Positions 36,244 through 43,886 of a stretch of 46,169 nucleotides of DNA are shown here, one piece after another. Under the pieces are notes generated by a model. The model searched no databases. It was not told the DNA's origin and saw only the letters and a list, made by a program, of their open reading frames with translations. Made by a program: the position numbers and the translations under genes. The number at the start of each line of letters is the position of its first letter. The stretch's first letter is position 1. The DNA comes from UBA4644 sp964646225 (GTDB lineage: Bacteria > Bacillota > Clostridia > Oscillospirales > Butyricicoccaceae), in NCBI GenBank assembly GCA_964646225.1, contig CAZYAD010000010.1, positions 1 to 46,169 of the forward strand, read 5' to 3'.

Positions 36244-37145
36244 CAGCCTTCCACATCCTTTCCGAACGCATCCTCGATCTTAAACAGCAGTGCGATGAGC
36301 ACCACCAGCACCAGCGCCAGCAGCACCGCTGCTGCCGAAAGCTTCTGATAGTTCAGGCTGGTGAAGGTGTTGTTCATATAGTGCTGCAGAGTATACAACC
36401 CCTCGTAGGGGTAGCTCCCGGCCAGCAGGTAGACCTCCCGGAAGATCTTGAAGCAGTTGATCATGGAAAGAATGGTGACGAACAGCACAGTGGGTGACAG
36501 ATACCGCAGCTTGATGTGGAAAAACTTATGGGCCGCCGAAGCACCCTCCACATCGGCCACCTCCAGCAGCTCCTTTGGGATATTGGCGATGGCCGCCATG
36601 AACAGGATCATATTATAGCCCAGGTTTTTCCACAGGAACAGCACCACGATCACCAGTTGACAGTAGGGGGATTTGAGCCAGTCCACGGCTTCCGCTCCAA
36701 ACAGAGAGAGGAACTGGTTCAGCGTTCCGCTTTCATGGAAGATCACCTGCCACACCAGCACCACCGATGCCACCGGCACCATCATGGGGCTGAGGAAAAA
36801 GGTACGCAGCAGGCTTTTGCCCGGGATCCGCTGCTCCAGCAGCAGCGCCAGCGCCATTCCCAGGATGACCGCCAGCGGCACCGCCATCAGGGTGAAGGTG
36901 ACGGTGTTTTTGGCCGCCGTCTGAAAGGCGGGGTTTTTCACCAGACTGATGAAATTGTCCAGAAAGACGAACTCGCCGTTAATAGGGCTGCTCATGACGG
37001 CGTAATAGAGCACGATGCCGAAGGGCACCACAAAAAACAGCATCACACCCAGCACGCTGGGCGTCAGAAATGCCACGCTTTGCAAAAACTCCCTGCGCCG
37101 TCCGGCGGAAGCGCGCCCGGCCCGCTTATCTTTGTTCATTAACAT
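36243..37145 (-). CDS. Sugar ABC transporter permease (MalF/UgpA type)
   Basis: 300 aa, six membrane segments. The coupling loop is EVADVEGASAAHKFFHIKLRYLSP (EAAxxDGA pattern, about 201-224). The N-terminus is basic and cytoplasmic. Two starts are possible, ATG 37145 and ATG 37139, both inside the end of the solute-binding gene (20-nt or 14-nt overlap). It shares one base with the MalG-type gene stop/start. With that protein it should form the membrane channel of an importer. Confidence 0.92.
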   Translation of the reverse strand: MLMNKDKRAGRASAGRRREFLQSVAFLTPSVLGVMLFFVVPFGIVLYYAVMSSPINGEFVFLDNFISLVKNPAFQTAAKNTVTFTLMAVPLAVILGMALALLLEQRIPGKSLLRTFFLSPMMVPVASVVLVWQVIFHESGTLNQFLSLFGAEAVDWLKSPYCQLVIVVLFLWKNLGYNMILFMAAIANIPKELLEVADVEGASAAHKFFHIKLRYLSPTVLFVTILSMINCFKIFREVYLLAGSYPYEGLYTLQHYMNNTFTSLNYQKLSAAAVLLALVLVVLIALLFKIEDAFGKDVEG

Positions 37146-39480
37146 AAATCCGCACCCTGCTCTGCACCATGCGTGCCACCTTTTCGGCGGAGTCCTTTCC
37201 GGCCAGGAAGGGCTGCGCCTCGTCCATGACGATCTCCATGATGGATTCGTCGTAATCCGCCATTTTTGTCGTATTGTTCAGCAGTTCCAGGAACTGGTCA
37301 TATTCCTTTTGGCTCATGGCCATGATCTGCACCGTCTCGCCGCTGGAATCGGTATATTCGATCTTGGGATATTCGGTCACATTGCCCTCCTCGTCCGTCC
37401 AGGTGTCGGGGGTCATGGCCTCCTCCATATATGCGTCAAACTGCGATTGCAGCACCGAGAAGCCCCAGCCGTAGCTGTTGTCCATCAGCTGACTGCGCAT
37501 AAAGTCCCAGGCGGCATCCTTGTGCTCACAGCGGCTGGACATGGCCAGGCCGTCATCGATGGAAAAGGCGCTGCCCTGCCGGTCGTCCGAGGGGAAGCCC
37601 ACAAAAACCATGTCCTCTCCCCAGTAGGACTGCTGATACAGCAGATCATACCAGTCATAGAAGGTCTGCACCGACATCAGCTGCTTGCCCTCCCGGATGC
37701 GGGTGGCTTCCTCGTAATCCCGCCACTCGTCATCGTCGATCGTGACCTTTTTGGGAGCCAGCTGACTGAACTCCAGCAGCTTTTCGAACTCGCCGGTGTC
37801 AAAGGTACACTCGCCGGTCTCCCAGTTCACATAGCTGCTGAGATTCCAGCGGCACAGCTGCCGTAAAAGGCTGTTCTGCGTGGTATAGGCATACATCAGG
37901 CTGGCGTCCTCCGGCATATTGGCCATAGCCGTCTGGGCCTCCTCCAGCGTCCAGCCGGAGACCTCGCCCACATACCTTGCACTGGTCACGGCGGTGTTGA
38001 TGCGGAAATGGCTCACCAGCTGATACAGGCTGTCATCCTGCAGCATGGCGTTGAGCACCGGCTGCACAAAGGCCTCCCGTCCGCCCAGCTCCTCGTCTGC
38101 ATCGATATAGGGCAGCAGATCCTCCAGCAGGCCCTTTGCGGCATACTGCTTCAGGGGCAGTCCATCTGCCACAAAGAGGTCGGGCACATTGCCGCTGATG
38201 ATCTCGGTGGAAAGCTTGGTGATACCCGCCTCATAATCATCCTGGGTGTTGTATTCCGAATAATCCTGCACCTCGATGCGGTATTCGGTGCTGCTGCGGT
38301 TATAGTCCAGCACTGCCGACCGCAGATCGTAGTCCAGCCACATCACTGCCAGCCGCAGGGTCTTGCGCTGGTTTTCCGGCAGGACCTCTGCCCGCTCCAG
38401 CACCACCAGCTCGTTGGCGGGCTCCTCCGACGACCAGTCACTGCGCATGGCCACCACACGATCCAGAGAGCTCACCGTAATGCCGTTGAGCTCATCCTGA
38501 TTCAGGTCGCAGTTGATCCAGGTCAGCAGCTTTTCGATGGTGCCATCCTCCCGGCAGCCCATCACGCTGCTGCTGGTGCTGTAAAAATACAGAAACTCCC
38601 CGCTGCCGCTGAACAGGCTGTTGAAATCCGAGGGCGTCGTCAGCGCCTCGCCCCAGTCCTTCTGCTCCAGCTCCACCGGCAGCAGTCCCATCTGCTCGCC
38701 ATAGGACAGGACGGCCACGCGGCCGTCGTTCAGCCGCACCATGCTTCCGCCGATGTCATCGTTCTCCAGCGTCATCAGCACCTCGCCCTGGGGATTCAGC
38801 ACCACAAGGGTGCCTCTTTCGCCGTAATAGTAAAAATACAGATTGCCGGCCTGATCCATGCACACATTGTAAATGTAATAGTTCTGCCTTTCCTCGGCGT
38901 GATCCAGCTCGGCGGCCACGGCGCACAGATCAAAGGAGCAGACCTCGGCCCCGTTTTCGTCCAGCTTGCGGAGCAGTGTGCGGTTCTGATCCTCGGTATA
39001 ATACTGCCACCGATTGTCCGTCATGGGATCGAAGTCTTCCGGCAGATCGTAGTAGTATGTATTGACTGTCTCCACCAGCCAAAGCGCACCGTCCGGCCCG
39101 GCCATCATATTTTCGATATAGGCGCCGCCCTCCCGGCCCTCCGGGATCTCGGTCATGGAAAACCCGGTCATCTGCGTCAGGCCGGTGCCGTCCAGATTGA
39201 TGCGGAACAGCGCCTCCTGGTCGGTGTCGTATTCGTAGGTCTCGCCGGTGAACACATCCACATAGCTCGCCTTGCCGCCGGGGATATAGGCCATGAAATA
39301 CATGGTGTCCGCGCTGCTGCAGGCCGTTCCGATGCTGCTGATTTCGGCCTCCAGCTTATGATAGGAAGGCAGATAGGTGATGATGGCTCCGCCGTCGTCC
39401 TCCCCCTGTCCGCAGCCGGACAAAAGGCCCAAAAGCAGCAGCGTGCTCAGCAGCAGTGCCCATATTCGTTTCCGTCTCAT
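37126..39480 (-). CDS. Extracellular solute-binding lipoprotein with large N-terminal domain
   Basis: 784 aa from ATG 39480 (MRRKRIWALLLSTLLLLGLL), preceded by GGGGAGG; lipobox LLSGC gives Cys23 for lipidation. A type 1 sugar-binding protein domain occupies about residues 380-784 (AVMWLDYDLRSAVLDYNRSS, LSTEIISGNVPDLFVADGLPLKQYAAKGLLEDLLPYID in part). Residues about 30-375 form an extra domain with repeated YxY/W-rich beta segments (FRINLDGTGL, MAGPDGALWLVE, MDQAGNLYFYYYG, LNPQGEVL) spaced like a beta-propeller. Ordinary family members are about 430 aa, so this is a fusion. First gene of the operon. The ligand is unknown. Confidence 0.88.
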   Translation of the reverse strand: MRRKRIWALLLSTLLLLGLLSGCGQGEDDGGAIITYLPSYHKLEAEISSIGTACSSADTMYFMAYIPGGKASYVDVFTGETYEYDTDQEALFRINLDGTGLTQMTGFSMTEIPEGREGGAYIENMMAGPDGALWLVETVNTYYYDLPEDFDPMTDNRWQYYTEDQNRTLLRKLDENGAEVCSFDLCAVAAELDHAEERQNYYIYNVCMDQAGNLYFYYYGERGTLVVLNPQGEVLMTLENDDIGGSMVRLNDGRVAVLSYGEQMGLLPVELEQKDWGEALTTPSDFNSLFSGSGEFLYFYSTSSSVMGCREDGTIEKLLTWINCDLNQDELNGITVSSLDRVVAMRSDWSSEEPANELVVLERAEVLPENQRKTLRLAVMWLDYDLRSAVLDYNRSSTEYRIEVQDYSEYNTQDDYEAGITKLSTEIISGNVPDLFVADGLPLKQYAAKGLLEDLLPYIDADEELGGREAFVQPVLNAMLQDDSLYQLVSHFRINTAVTSARYVGEVSGWTLEEAQTAMANMPEDASLMYAYTTQNSLLRQLCRWNLSSYVNWETGECTFDTGEFEKLLEFSQLAPKKVTIDDDEWRDYEEATRIREGKQLMSVQTFYDWYDLLYQQSYWGEDMVFVGFPSDDRQGSAFSIDDGLAMSSRCEHKDAAWDFMRSQLMDNSYGWGFSVLQSQFDAYMEEAMTPDTWTDEEGNVTEYPKIEYTDSSGETVQIMAMSQKEYDQFLELLNNTTKMADYDESIMEIVMDEAQPFLAGKDSAEKVARMVQSRVRIYVNEQR

Positions 39481-39565
39481 AGCCGTACCTCCCCGGGAAC
39501 ACCCTTTGCCCGTTAGACCGGACGAAACGGAAAAAAGTTTCGCCGTGCCTCCAGTATCTTCTGTC

Positions 39566-39605
39566 ATAGTACCATGATTTTCAGCAAAATGCCATAGCTG
39601 AAAAT
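39566..39605 (-). promoter_or_regulatory. Promoter of the mixed ABC operon with dyad operator
   Basis: Minus strand: -10 TACTAT (39571-39566), 17-nt spacer, weak -35 TGGCAT (39594-39589). A perfect 9-bp inverted repeat, ATTTTCAGC (39577-39585) and GCTGAAAAT (39597-39605) with an 11-nt centre, flanks the -35. Its position suits an operator; the weak -35 suggests an activator or a tightly held promoter. The cognate regulator is not known. Confidence 0.55.
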
Positions 39606-39634
39606 CTAAAGAATTCTTAAGATTGCCGCAGCCC

Positions 39635-39685
39635 TTGACAACGATTGTCTATCGTGGTAGACTGACTTTGTCGATCACAATAGAC
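39635..39685 (+). promoter_or_regulatory. BlaI-type promoter with two operator-like boxes
   Basis: -35 TTGACA (39635-39640), 17-nt spacer, -10 TAGACT (39658-39663). Two 18-nt boxes share the pattern TTGTCNATCNNNNTAGAC: 39645-39662 covers the spacer and -10, and 39668-39685 lies just downstream and ends at the ribosome site. Each has imperfect dyad symmetry (GTCTA/TAGAC in the first). Their centres are 23 nt apart. Autorepression by the BlaI-like protein is the natural reading. Confidence 0.7.
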
Positions 39686-39698
39686 AGGAGGTCTTTCT

Positions 39699-40067
39699 GT
39701 GGAAAATTACAAGCTTTTTGACGCGGAAATGCGGTTCATGAACATTGTCTGGGCCAACGAGCCCCTTTCCTCCCGACAGCTCACCCTGCTGTGTCAGCAG
39801 CAGCTGGGTTGGAAGCGCACCACCACCTACACCGTTTTGAAAAAGCTCTCTGACCGGGGCATGGTTCGGAATGACGACACCATCGTCACTGCCCTGGTGA
39901 AGCGGGAGCAGGTGCAGCAATACGAAAGCGGAGCCGTGGTGGATCGGGCCTTTGGCGGCTCGCTCCCCTCCTTCATCGCCGCCTTCGTCAGCGGCCGCAG
40001 CCTGTCGGATGAGGACGCCGAGGAGATCCGCCGCCTGATTGCCCAGTGCCGGGAGAAGCAGTCATGA
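39699..40067 (+). CDS. BlaI/MecI/CopY family repressor
   Basis: 122 aa, starting at GTG 39699 with ACAGGAGG upstream. Winged-helix features: LFDAEMRFMNIVWANEPLSSRQL, WKRTTTYTVLKKLSDRGMV (recognition helix, about 35-53), LVKREQVQQYES, and a C-terminal dimer helix (SLPSFIAAFVSG, SDEDAEEIRRLI). Such repressors leave their operator when cleaved after a partner M56 sensor protease is activated. The stop overlaps the M56 gene start (ATGA), the usual blaI-blaR1 pairing. No beta-lactamase gene is adjacent. Confidence 0.92.
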   Translation: MENYKLFDAEMRFMNIVWANEPLSSRQLTLLCQQQLGWKRTTTYTVLKKLSDRGMVRNDDTIVTALVKREQVQQYESGAVVDRAFGGSLPSFIAAFVSGRSLSDEDAEEIRRLIAQCREKQS

Positions 40068-42184
40068 GCGCCGTTTCCGACCGTCTGTTTGACCTGATGC
40101 TGGCGGTGATCCGCTCGGGCGGCTATGCACTGGTGGCCGCTCTCGTGGCCGTAACGCTGGTTTTGCTGCTGGGGCCTCTGCAGGTGCGTAAGCGCATCGG
40201 CTATGCGCTGCTGCTGGTGGTGCTTGTCCGCATGGCCATTCCCGCCGGCCTGCCCGCCTCCTTCAGCCTGTTCAATTTTTCCCCTGTGCAGGAGCTGGTG
40301 ACCGACCGCTTCGACCTGCCTGCCGATGGCGGCCCCACCGGGGCCTATGACATCGCCATTCAGGGCACGCCGGAATACGACGACGCCCTCTATGCCGGGC
40401 TGACCCCCACCCGTGACCCCGACCTTTCCGTTTCCTATATCCGCTATACCACCGACGAGTCGGGCAGTATCCGCCCCGCCCAGACCTATCGGGAGCGCTA
40501 CGGTGCCCTCACCGCCTGGATCTGGTTCGGCGGCGTGCTGCTGTTCTGGGGCTACGGCATCGTCACCACCCTGCTGCTGCGCCGCCGTGTAGCCACGGCT
40601 ACCCGGGTGGAGCCCGGCGTATACGAAAGCGATCGCATCACAGCCCCCTTCATTCTGGGGATTTTCAGGCCGGTGATCTATCTGCCGCTGGGCCTGACCC
40701 CGCAGCAGCGGGAGCTTATCCTGTGCCATGAGCGGATGCATCTGCGCTGGGGCGACCATATCGTCAAGCTCCTGGCCTATTTCCTCACCGGTCTCCACTG
40801 GATGACGGTCTGGCTGGGCGTTTATTTCTACCGACTGCTGCTGTATACCATGGAGGAGGCCTGCGATCAGGACGCTCTGCGGCAGCTGGGCGAGGCGCGC
40901 CGGGCCGACTACGGTGAAACGCTGCTGCTGTTTTCCACCAGGCGCCAGCTGCGTCAGGTGATGACCGTGGCCTTCAGCGAGAGCTGGATCCGCGACCGCA
41001 TCCGTCAGGTGCTGAAATACCGGCCGCCGCGGCGCATCCTGTCTCTGCCCGCCGCCCTTCTGGCGCTGGCGGTGGCCCTCAGCCTGAGCACCGATGCCCT
41101 GCCCTCTGACGATGTCGAAGCACCTTTGGACGACCTCACGCTTTACCAGCTGCTGCCGGAGGGCTTTGTCCTGGCCGCCCGGATGGAGCTCTCCGGCGGC
41201 GGGCAGACAGTGACGCCCGAGGCCGATACCCGCCAGGCCCTCCGTTCCAGGCTGTGCGCCCTTTCCTTTGCGGATATCACTGAGCTGGGCTCCACCAACG
41301 TGGCGGACGAGGATCTGCCCTGTATCCGGCTGTTCTCCCGGGATGGCGGCAGCGTGGAGCTCACCTTTTCCGACACCGCGCTGGTGTTGTACGACCCCGC
41401 CTCCGGCCTCTGCCGCCGCGCCGCCGCAGACCGGATCTCGCTGGCTTCGGTTCGCGTTCTGCTGACGCAGCTTTTGTCCCTCTCCAAGGACACCCAGGGC
41501 CCCTACGACCTCTACGGTCTCCCCCAGAAGGTTGGAGATTCTGCCCTTGGTTGGACGCTCTGCGCCGCCGACGCAAGTAAAGCCGCTTGGCTTTACACAG
41601 ACGACGCCGGAACGGATTTCCTGCTGCTGCGGGATGCCGTCAGCTACCGACTGCCCCTGCAGAGCGGCGACACGCCCTTTCTTCTCCGGCTGGCCGACCT
41701 CAACGGCGACGATGTGGAGGAGCTGGCCCTGCTGTGTACCGGCGATGACGGCCAGCGGCTCTATGTCTGCACGCCGGAGCCGGGCTTCCACTGGCGTGTG
41801 GACGGGCTGTTCCCTACGGATCTGGCGTATTATCTGGAGCTGGACTTCGGCGAGTGGGCCGATGACCCCGAGTATCTGGAGCTTGCCACATCTGACGGAC
41901 ACGTCCGGCTGGAGCTGGATCGCGCCGCGCTGCTCCGCGGCGGCAGCCTCCTTCCGGCGTCCAACAACCCCCAGACCGTCGGTCTTTATCAGGATGCGAC
42001 CTTCTCCATGGAGAATGACCACCTCACCCTCTCCGCCACCCGCATGGTGCTGACCGAAAAGGACGGCGAGACCGTTGCCCTCCCCGCCGCCCGCCTTTCG
42101 GCTGACATCACCTTCACCGGTGCTGCCGATGACGCCCCCTTCCGGCTGACGCTTTTTCAGGTCTCTGCCCTTGACATTCCCTAA
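40064..42184 (+). CDS. BlaR1-like M56 sensor protease
   Basis: 706 aa from ATG 40064. Four membrane segments in the first 340 residues; the zinc site HExxH is in ILCHERMHLRWGD (about 223-235), with EEACDQDA after it. This is the M56 protease region that cleaves BlaI-type repressors. A last membrane segment near 330-345 leads to about 360 outer residues. That part is not the penicillin-binding domain of BlaR1: no SxxK-SxN-KTG set is seen. It instead holds a calcium-binding-like FG-GAP segment (LRLADLNGDDVEELALL, about 540) and beta-rich sequence. The signal sensed is therefore unknown. Confidence 0.88.
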   Translation: MSAVSDRLFDLMLAVIRSGGYALVAALVAVTLVLLLGPLQVRKRIGYALLLVVLVRMAIPAGLPASFSLFNFSPVQELVTDRFDLPADGGPTGAYDIAIQGTPEYDDALYAGLTPTRDPDLSVSYIRYTTDESGSIRPAQTYRERYGALTAWIWFGGVLLFWGYGIVTTLLLRRRVATATRVEPGVYESDRITAPFILGIFRPVIYLPLGLTPQQRELILCHERMHLRWGDHIVKLLAYFLTGLHWMTVWLGVYFYRLLLYTMEEACDQDALRQLGEARRADYGETLLLFSTRRQLRQVMTVAFSESWIRDRIRQVLKYRPPRRILSLPAALLALAVALSLSTDALPSDDVEAPLDDLTLYQLLPEGFVLAARMELSGGGQTVTPEADTRQALRSRLCALSFADITELGSTNVADEDLPCIRLFSRDGGSVELTFSDTALVLYDPASGLCRRAAADRISLASVRVLLTQLLSLSKDTQGPYDLYGLPQKVGDSALGWTLCAADASKAAWLYTDDAGTDFLLLRDAVSYRLPLQSGDTPFLLRLADLNGDDVEELALLCTGDDGQRLYVCTPEPGFHWRVDGLFPTDLAYYLELDFGEWADDPEYLELATSDGHVRLELDRAALLRGGSLLPASNNPQTVGLYQDATFSMENDHLTLSATRMVLTEKDGETVALPAARLSADITFTGAADDAPFRLTLFQVSALDIP

Positions 42185-42198
42185 AAAAAGCATAAAAT
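42171..42198 (+). promoter_or_regulatory. Promoter of the cysteine-rich membrane protein
   Basis: -35 TTGACA (42171-42176), 16-nt spacer, -10 TAAAAT (42193-42198), located over the last codons of the M56 gene. The downstream gene can thus be expressed without blaI. Confidence 0.65.
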
Positions 42199-42243
42199 AG
42201 ACTTGTTTCATCTTTATTTACGGGTTTGCTTGGAGTGATGGGT

Positions 42244-42975
42244 GTGTCTGTCATGCGCAAGGTCTATATGGGGCGATTTGTCTGCCGCTGTCTGACGCTG
42301 CTGGCGGTCAGTGTGCTGATGCTCACATCCCCCGGCCAGTTTGCCGTCCTGCAGGGTGCCGGCTTCTGGACTGCACCCTCCCTGCTGCACCTGCTCTGGC
42401 TGGTCTGGGTGGCCGATATGCTGGCCCAGCTGTTTCCGCCCACCCGTTCTCTGCTTTCTCTGGGCTCGCTGAAATCCTTCCGGGGCTTTTTCCGCGCCGC
42501 CCATCTGCCGGTCTCCCCCGCCGAGCTGCGCCGCCGTATGACCGCCGCCACCAAGCGGGCCTATGTGGTGCTGCTGCTTTGGACAACACTGGTGGCCACC
42601 CTGAGGATCCTTCACGCCAAAAAGCTGATCGGCGACCTGGAGCTGTTCTGGCTCACCTGCTTCTTTTATGTCTGTGACCTGATCTGCGTGCTGTTCTGGT
42701 GTCCCTTCCGGCAATTCATCATGAAAAACCGCTGCTGCACCACCTGCCGCATCTTTGACTGGGATCATCTGATGATGTTCTCTCCCCTGATCTTTGTGGG
42801 CGGCTTTTACTGTCTCAGTCTGGTGCTGCTGGCCGTGCTGGTCTTTGTGGCCTGGGAGTTCACCGCGCTGACCCATCCAGAGCGCTTTGATCAGGGGACC
42901 AATCAGGCACTGAAATGCGCCGAATGCACCGATCTTCTGTGCTCCCACGCCCGGAAGCTCCACCCGCCCCGGTAA
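42244..42975 (+). CDS. Cysteine-rich integral membrane protein of unknown function
   Basis: About 243 aa. Four or five hydrophobic segments. Cytoplasm-side cysteine clusters: FWCPFRQFIMKNRCCTTCRIFDWDH in the middle (key CC-x2-C) and CAECTDLLCSH near the C-terminus, suggesting metal or Fe-S binding. The IFDWDHLMMFSPLIFV segment looks conserved in style, but I do not recognise a named family. The start is uncertain: GTG 42244 lies 8 nt after TTGGAG; ATG 42238 and ATG 42253 are alternatives. Has its own promoter and terminator. Confidence 0.75.
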   Translation: MSVMRKVYMGRFVCRCLTLLAVSVLMLTSPGQFAVLQGAGFWTAPSLLHLLWLVWVADMLAQLFPPTRSLLSLGSLKSFRGFFRAAHLPVSPAELRRRMTAATKRAYVVLLLWTTLVATLRILHAKKLIGDLELFWLTCFFYVCDLICVLFWCPFRQFIMKNRCCTTCRIFDWDHLMMFSPLIFVGGFYCLSLVLLAVLVFVAWEFTALTHPERFDQGTNQALKCAECTDLLCSHARKLHPPR

Positions 42976-42995
42976 TACCCCGCCTGTTCCTTTGC

Positions 42996-43026
42996 GGCAG
43001 ACAGCCTCTGTGCTGTCTGCCATTTT
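42996..43026 (+). terminator. Terminator after the cysteine-rich membrane protein
   Basis: GGCAGACAGC (42996-43005) and GCTGTCTGCC (43012-43021) form a perfect 10-bp stem with a 6-nt loop, followed by ATTTTT. Confidence 0.85.
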
Positions 43027-43057
43027 TGCTGTTTTCAGGGGCAAAACGCCCGTTTTG

Positions 43058-43070
43058 CGCATAGAATGGG
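43058..43070 (+). promoter_or_regulatory. GCGCATAGAATGG motif upstream of the amidase
   Basis: A 13-nt element whose CATAGAAT core (43060-43067) resembles sigma-E/sigma-K -10 boxes (CATACAHT, CATANNNTA). A near-identical element lies before cotJA. No convincing -35 is visible. It lies about 30 nt before the amidase start. Confidence 0.4.
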
Positions 43071-43097
43071 GCAAATAACCGCAAAGGAGAAATGAGT

Positions 43098-43838
43098 ATG
43101 CCCCGTGTCTATCTCAGCCCCTCCACCCAGGAGGGCAATTATTATGTAACCGGCGGTACAGAGGAGCAATCCATGAACCTGCTGTGCGATCAGGTCATCC
43201 CCTATCTGGAGGCCAGCGGCATCGCCTATACCCGCAACGATCCGAACCAGTCGGCAGCGGCCGCCATCCGTCAGGCCAACGCCGGAAGCTACGGCCTGTA
43301 TGTGGCCCTGCATTCCAACGCCGCGCCGGAGGGCAGGTACGGTACGCAGCGGGGCGTGGATATCTACTACTACCGCTACAGTCAGAACAGCCGCCGGGCG
43401 GCGGAACTGTTCGTCCACCAGCTGCAGGAGGTCTATCCCCTGCCGCAGAGCGTCCGCGCCGTTTCCACCGAAACACTGGGAGAGGTCAGCCGCACCCGTG
43501 CGCCGGCCGTTCTGCTGGAGCTGGGGTATCATGACAATGTCAGCGATGCGGACTGGATCCAGAGCAGCCGCCCCGAAGTGGCGCGGGCCATCGCCGCCGG
43601 TATTACGGAGTTCTTTGCCCTGCCGCTGGCCATGCCCCAGACGCCCCAGCCCGCCCAGGTTCGCATCCGCTCCGGTACGCTGAACATCCGCGCCCGGCCG
43701 TCGCTTCGCGGCACGGTGCTGGCCTCGGCGGCCAACGGCAGCGCCCTGACGGTGGTGGGCACGCTGGAGGACTGGTTCGTGGTGCGCTACGGCAGTCTGA
43801 CCGGGTATGCCGCCAGGGAGTATGTCAAACTGCTCTGA
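43098..43838 (+). CDS. N-acetylmuramoyl-L-alanine amidase-like protein with SH3b domain
   Basis: 246 aa. ATG 43098 is chosen because AAAGGAG (43083-43089) is 8 nt away; the ATG at 43092 is too close. Amidase_3 fold: VYLSPSTQEGNYYVTGGTEEQSM (zinc-type Glu), LYVALHSNAAP (zinc-type His, about 70-80), and LLELGYHDN (catalytic-type Glu). The usual first zinc His (GHGG) is replaced by the SPSTQEGN segment, a variant I recall in clostridial paralogues. A C-terminal SH3b domain covers about 190-246 (LNIRARPSLRG). No signal peptide, as in mother-cell CwlC-type amidases that act at lysis. It lies next to cotJ and shares a promoter-like motif with it. Confidence 0.85.
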   Translation: MPRVYLSPSTQEGNYYVTGGTEEQSMNLLCDQVIPYLEASGIAYTRNDPNQSAAAAIRQANAGSYGLYVALHSNAAPEGRYGTQRGVDIYYYRYSQNSRRAAELFVHQLQEVYPLPQSVRAVSTETLGEVSRTRAPAVLLELGYHDNVSDADWIQSSRPEVARAIAAGITEFFALPLAMPQTPQPAQVRIRSGTLNIRARPSLRGTVLASAANGSALTVVGTLEDWFVVRYGSLTGYAAREYVKLL

Positions 43839-43840
43839 GG

Positions 43841-43853
43841 GCGCATAGACTGG
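43841..43853 (+). promoter_or_regulatory. GCGCATAGACTGG motif upstream of cotJA
   Basis: Second copy of the 13-nt element seen before the amidase, one base different. Core CATAGACT (43844-43851). It starts 2 nt after the amidase stop and about 35 nt before the cotJA start. Confidence 0.4.
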
Positions 43854-43886
43854 AACACGATTCCGAAAGAGAGGAGTGTGTTTCCC

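Noticed and set aside
39827..42211. 794-codon open frame on the minus strand
   Set aside because: Antisense to the BlaI/M56 pair, which have clear motifs, ribosome sites and a coupled overlap.
43039..43056. GCAAAACG/CGTTTTGC inverted repeat before the amidase
   Set aside because: An 8-bp dyad with a 2-nt centre, near the promoter-like motif; no second copy before cotJA, so no role is claimed.
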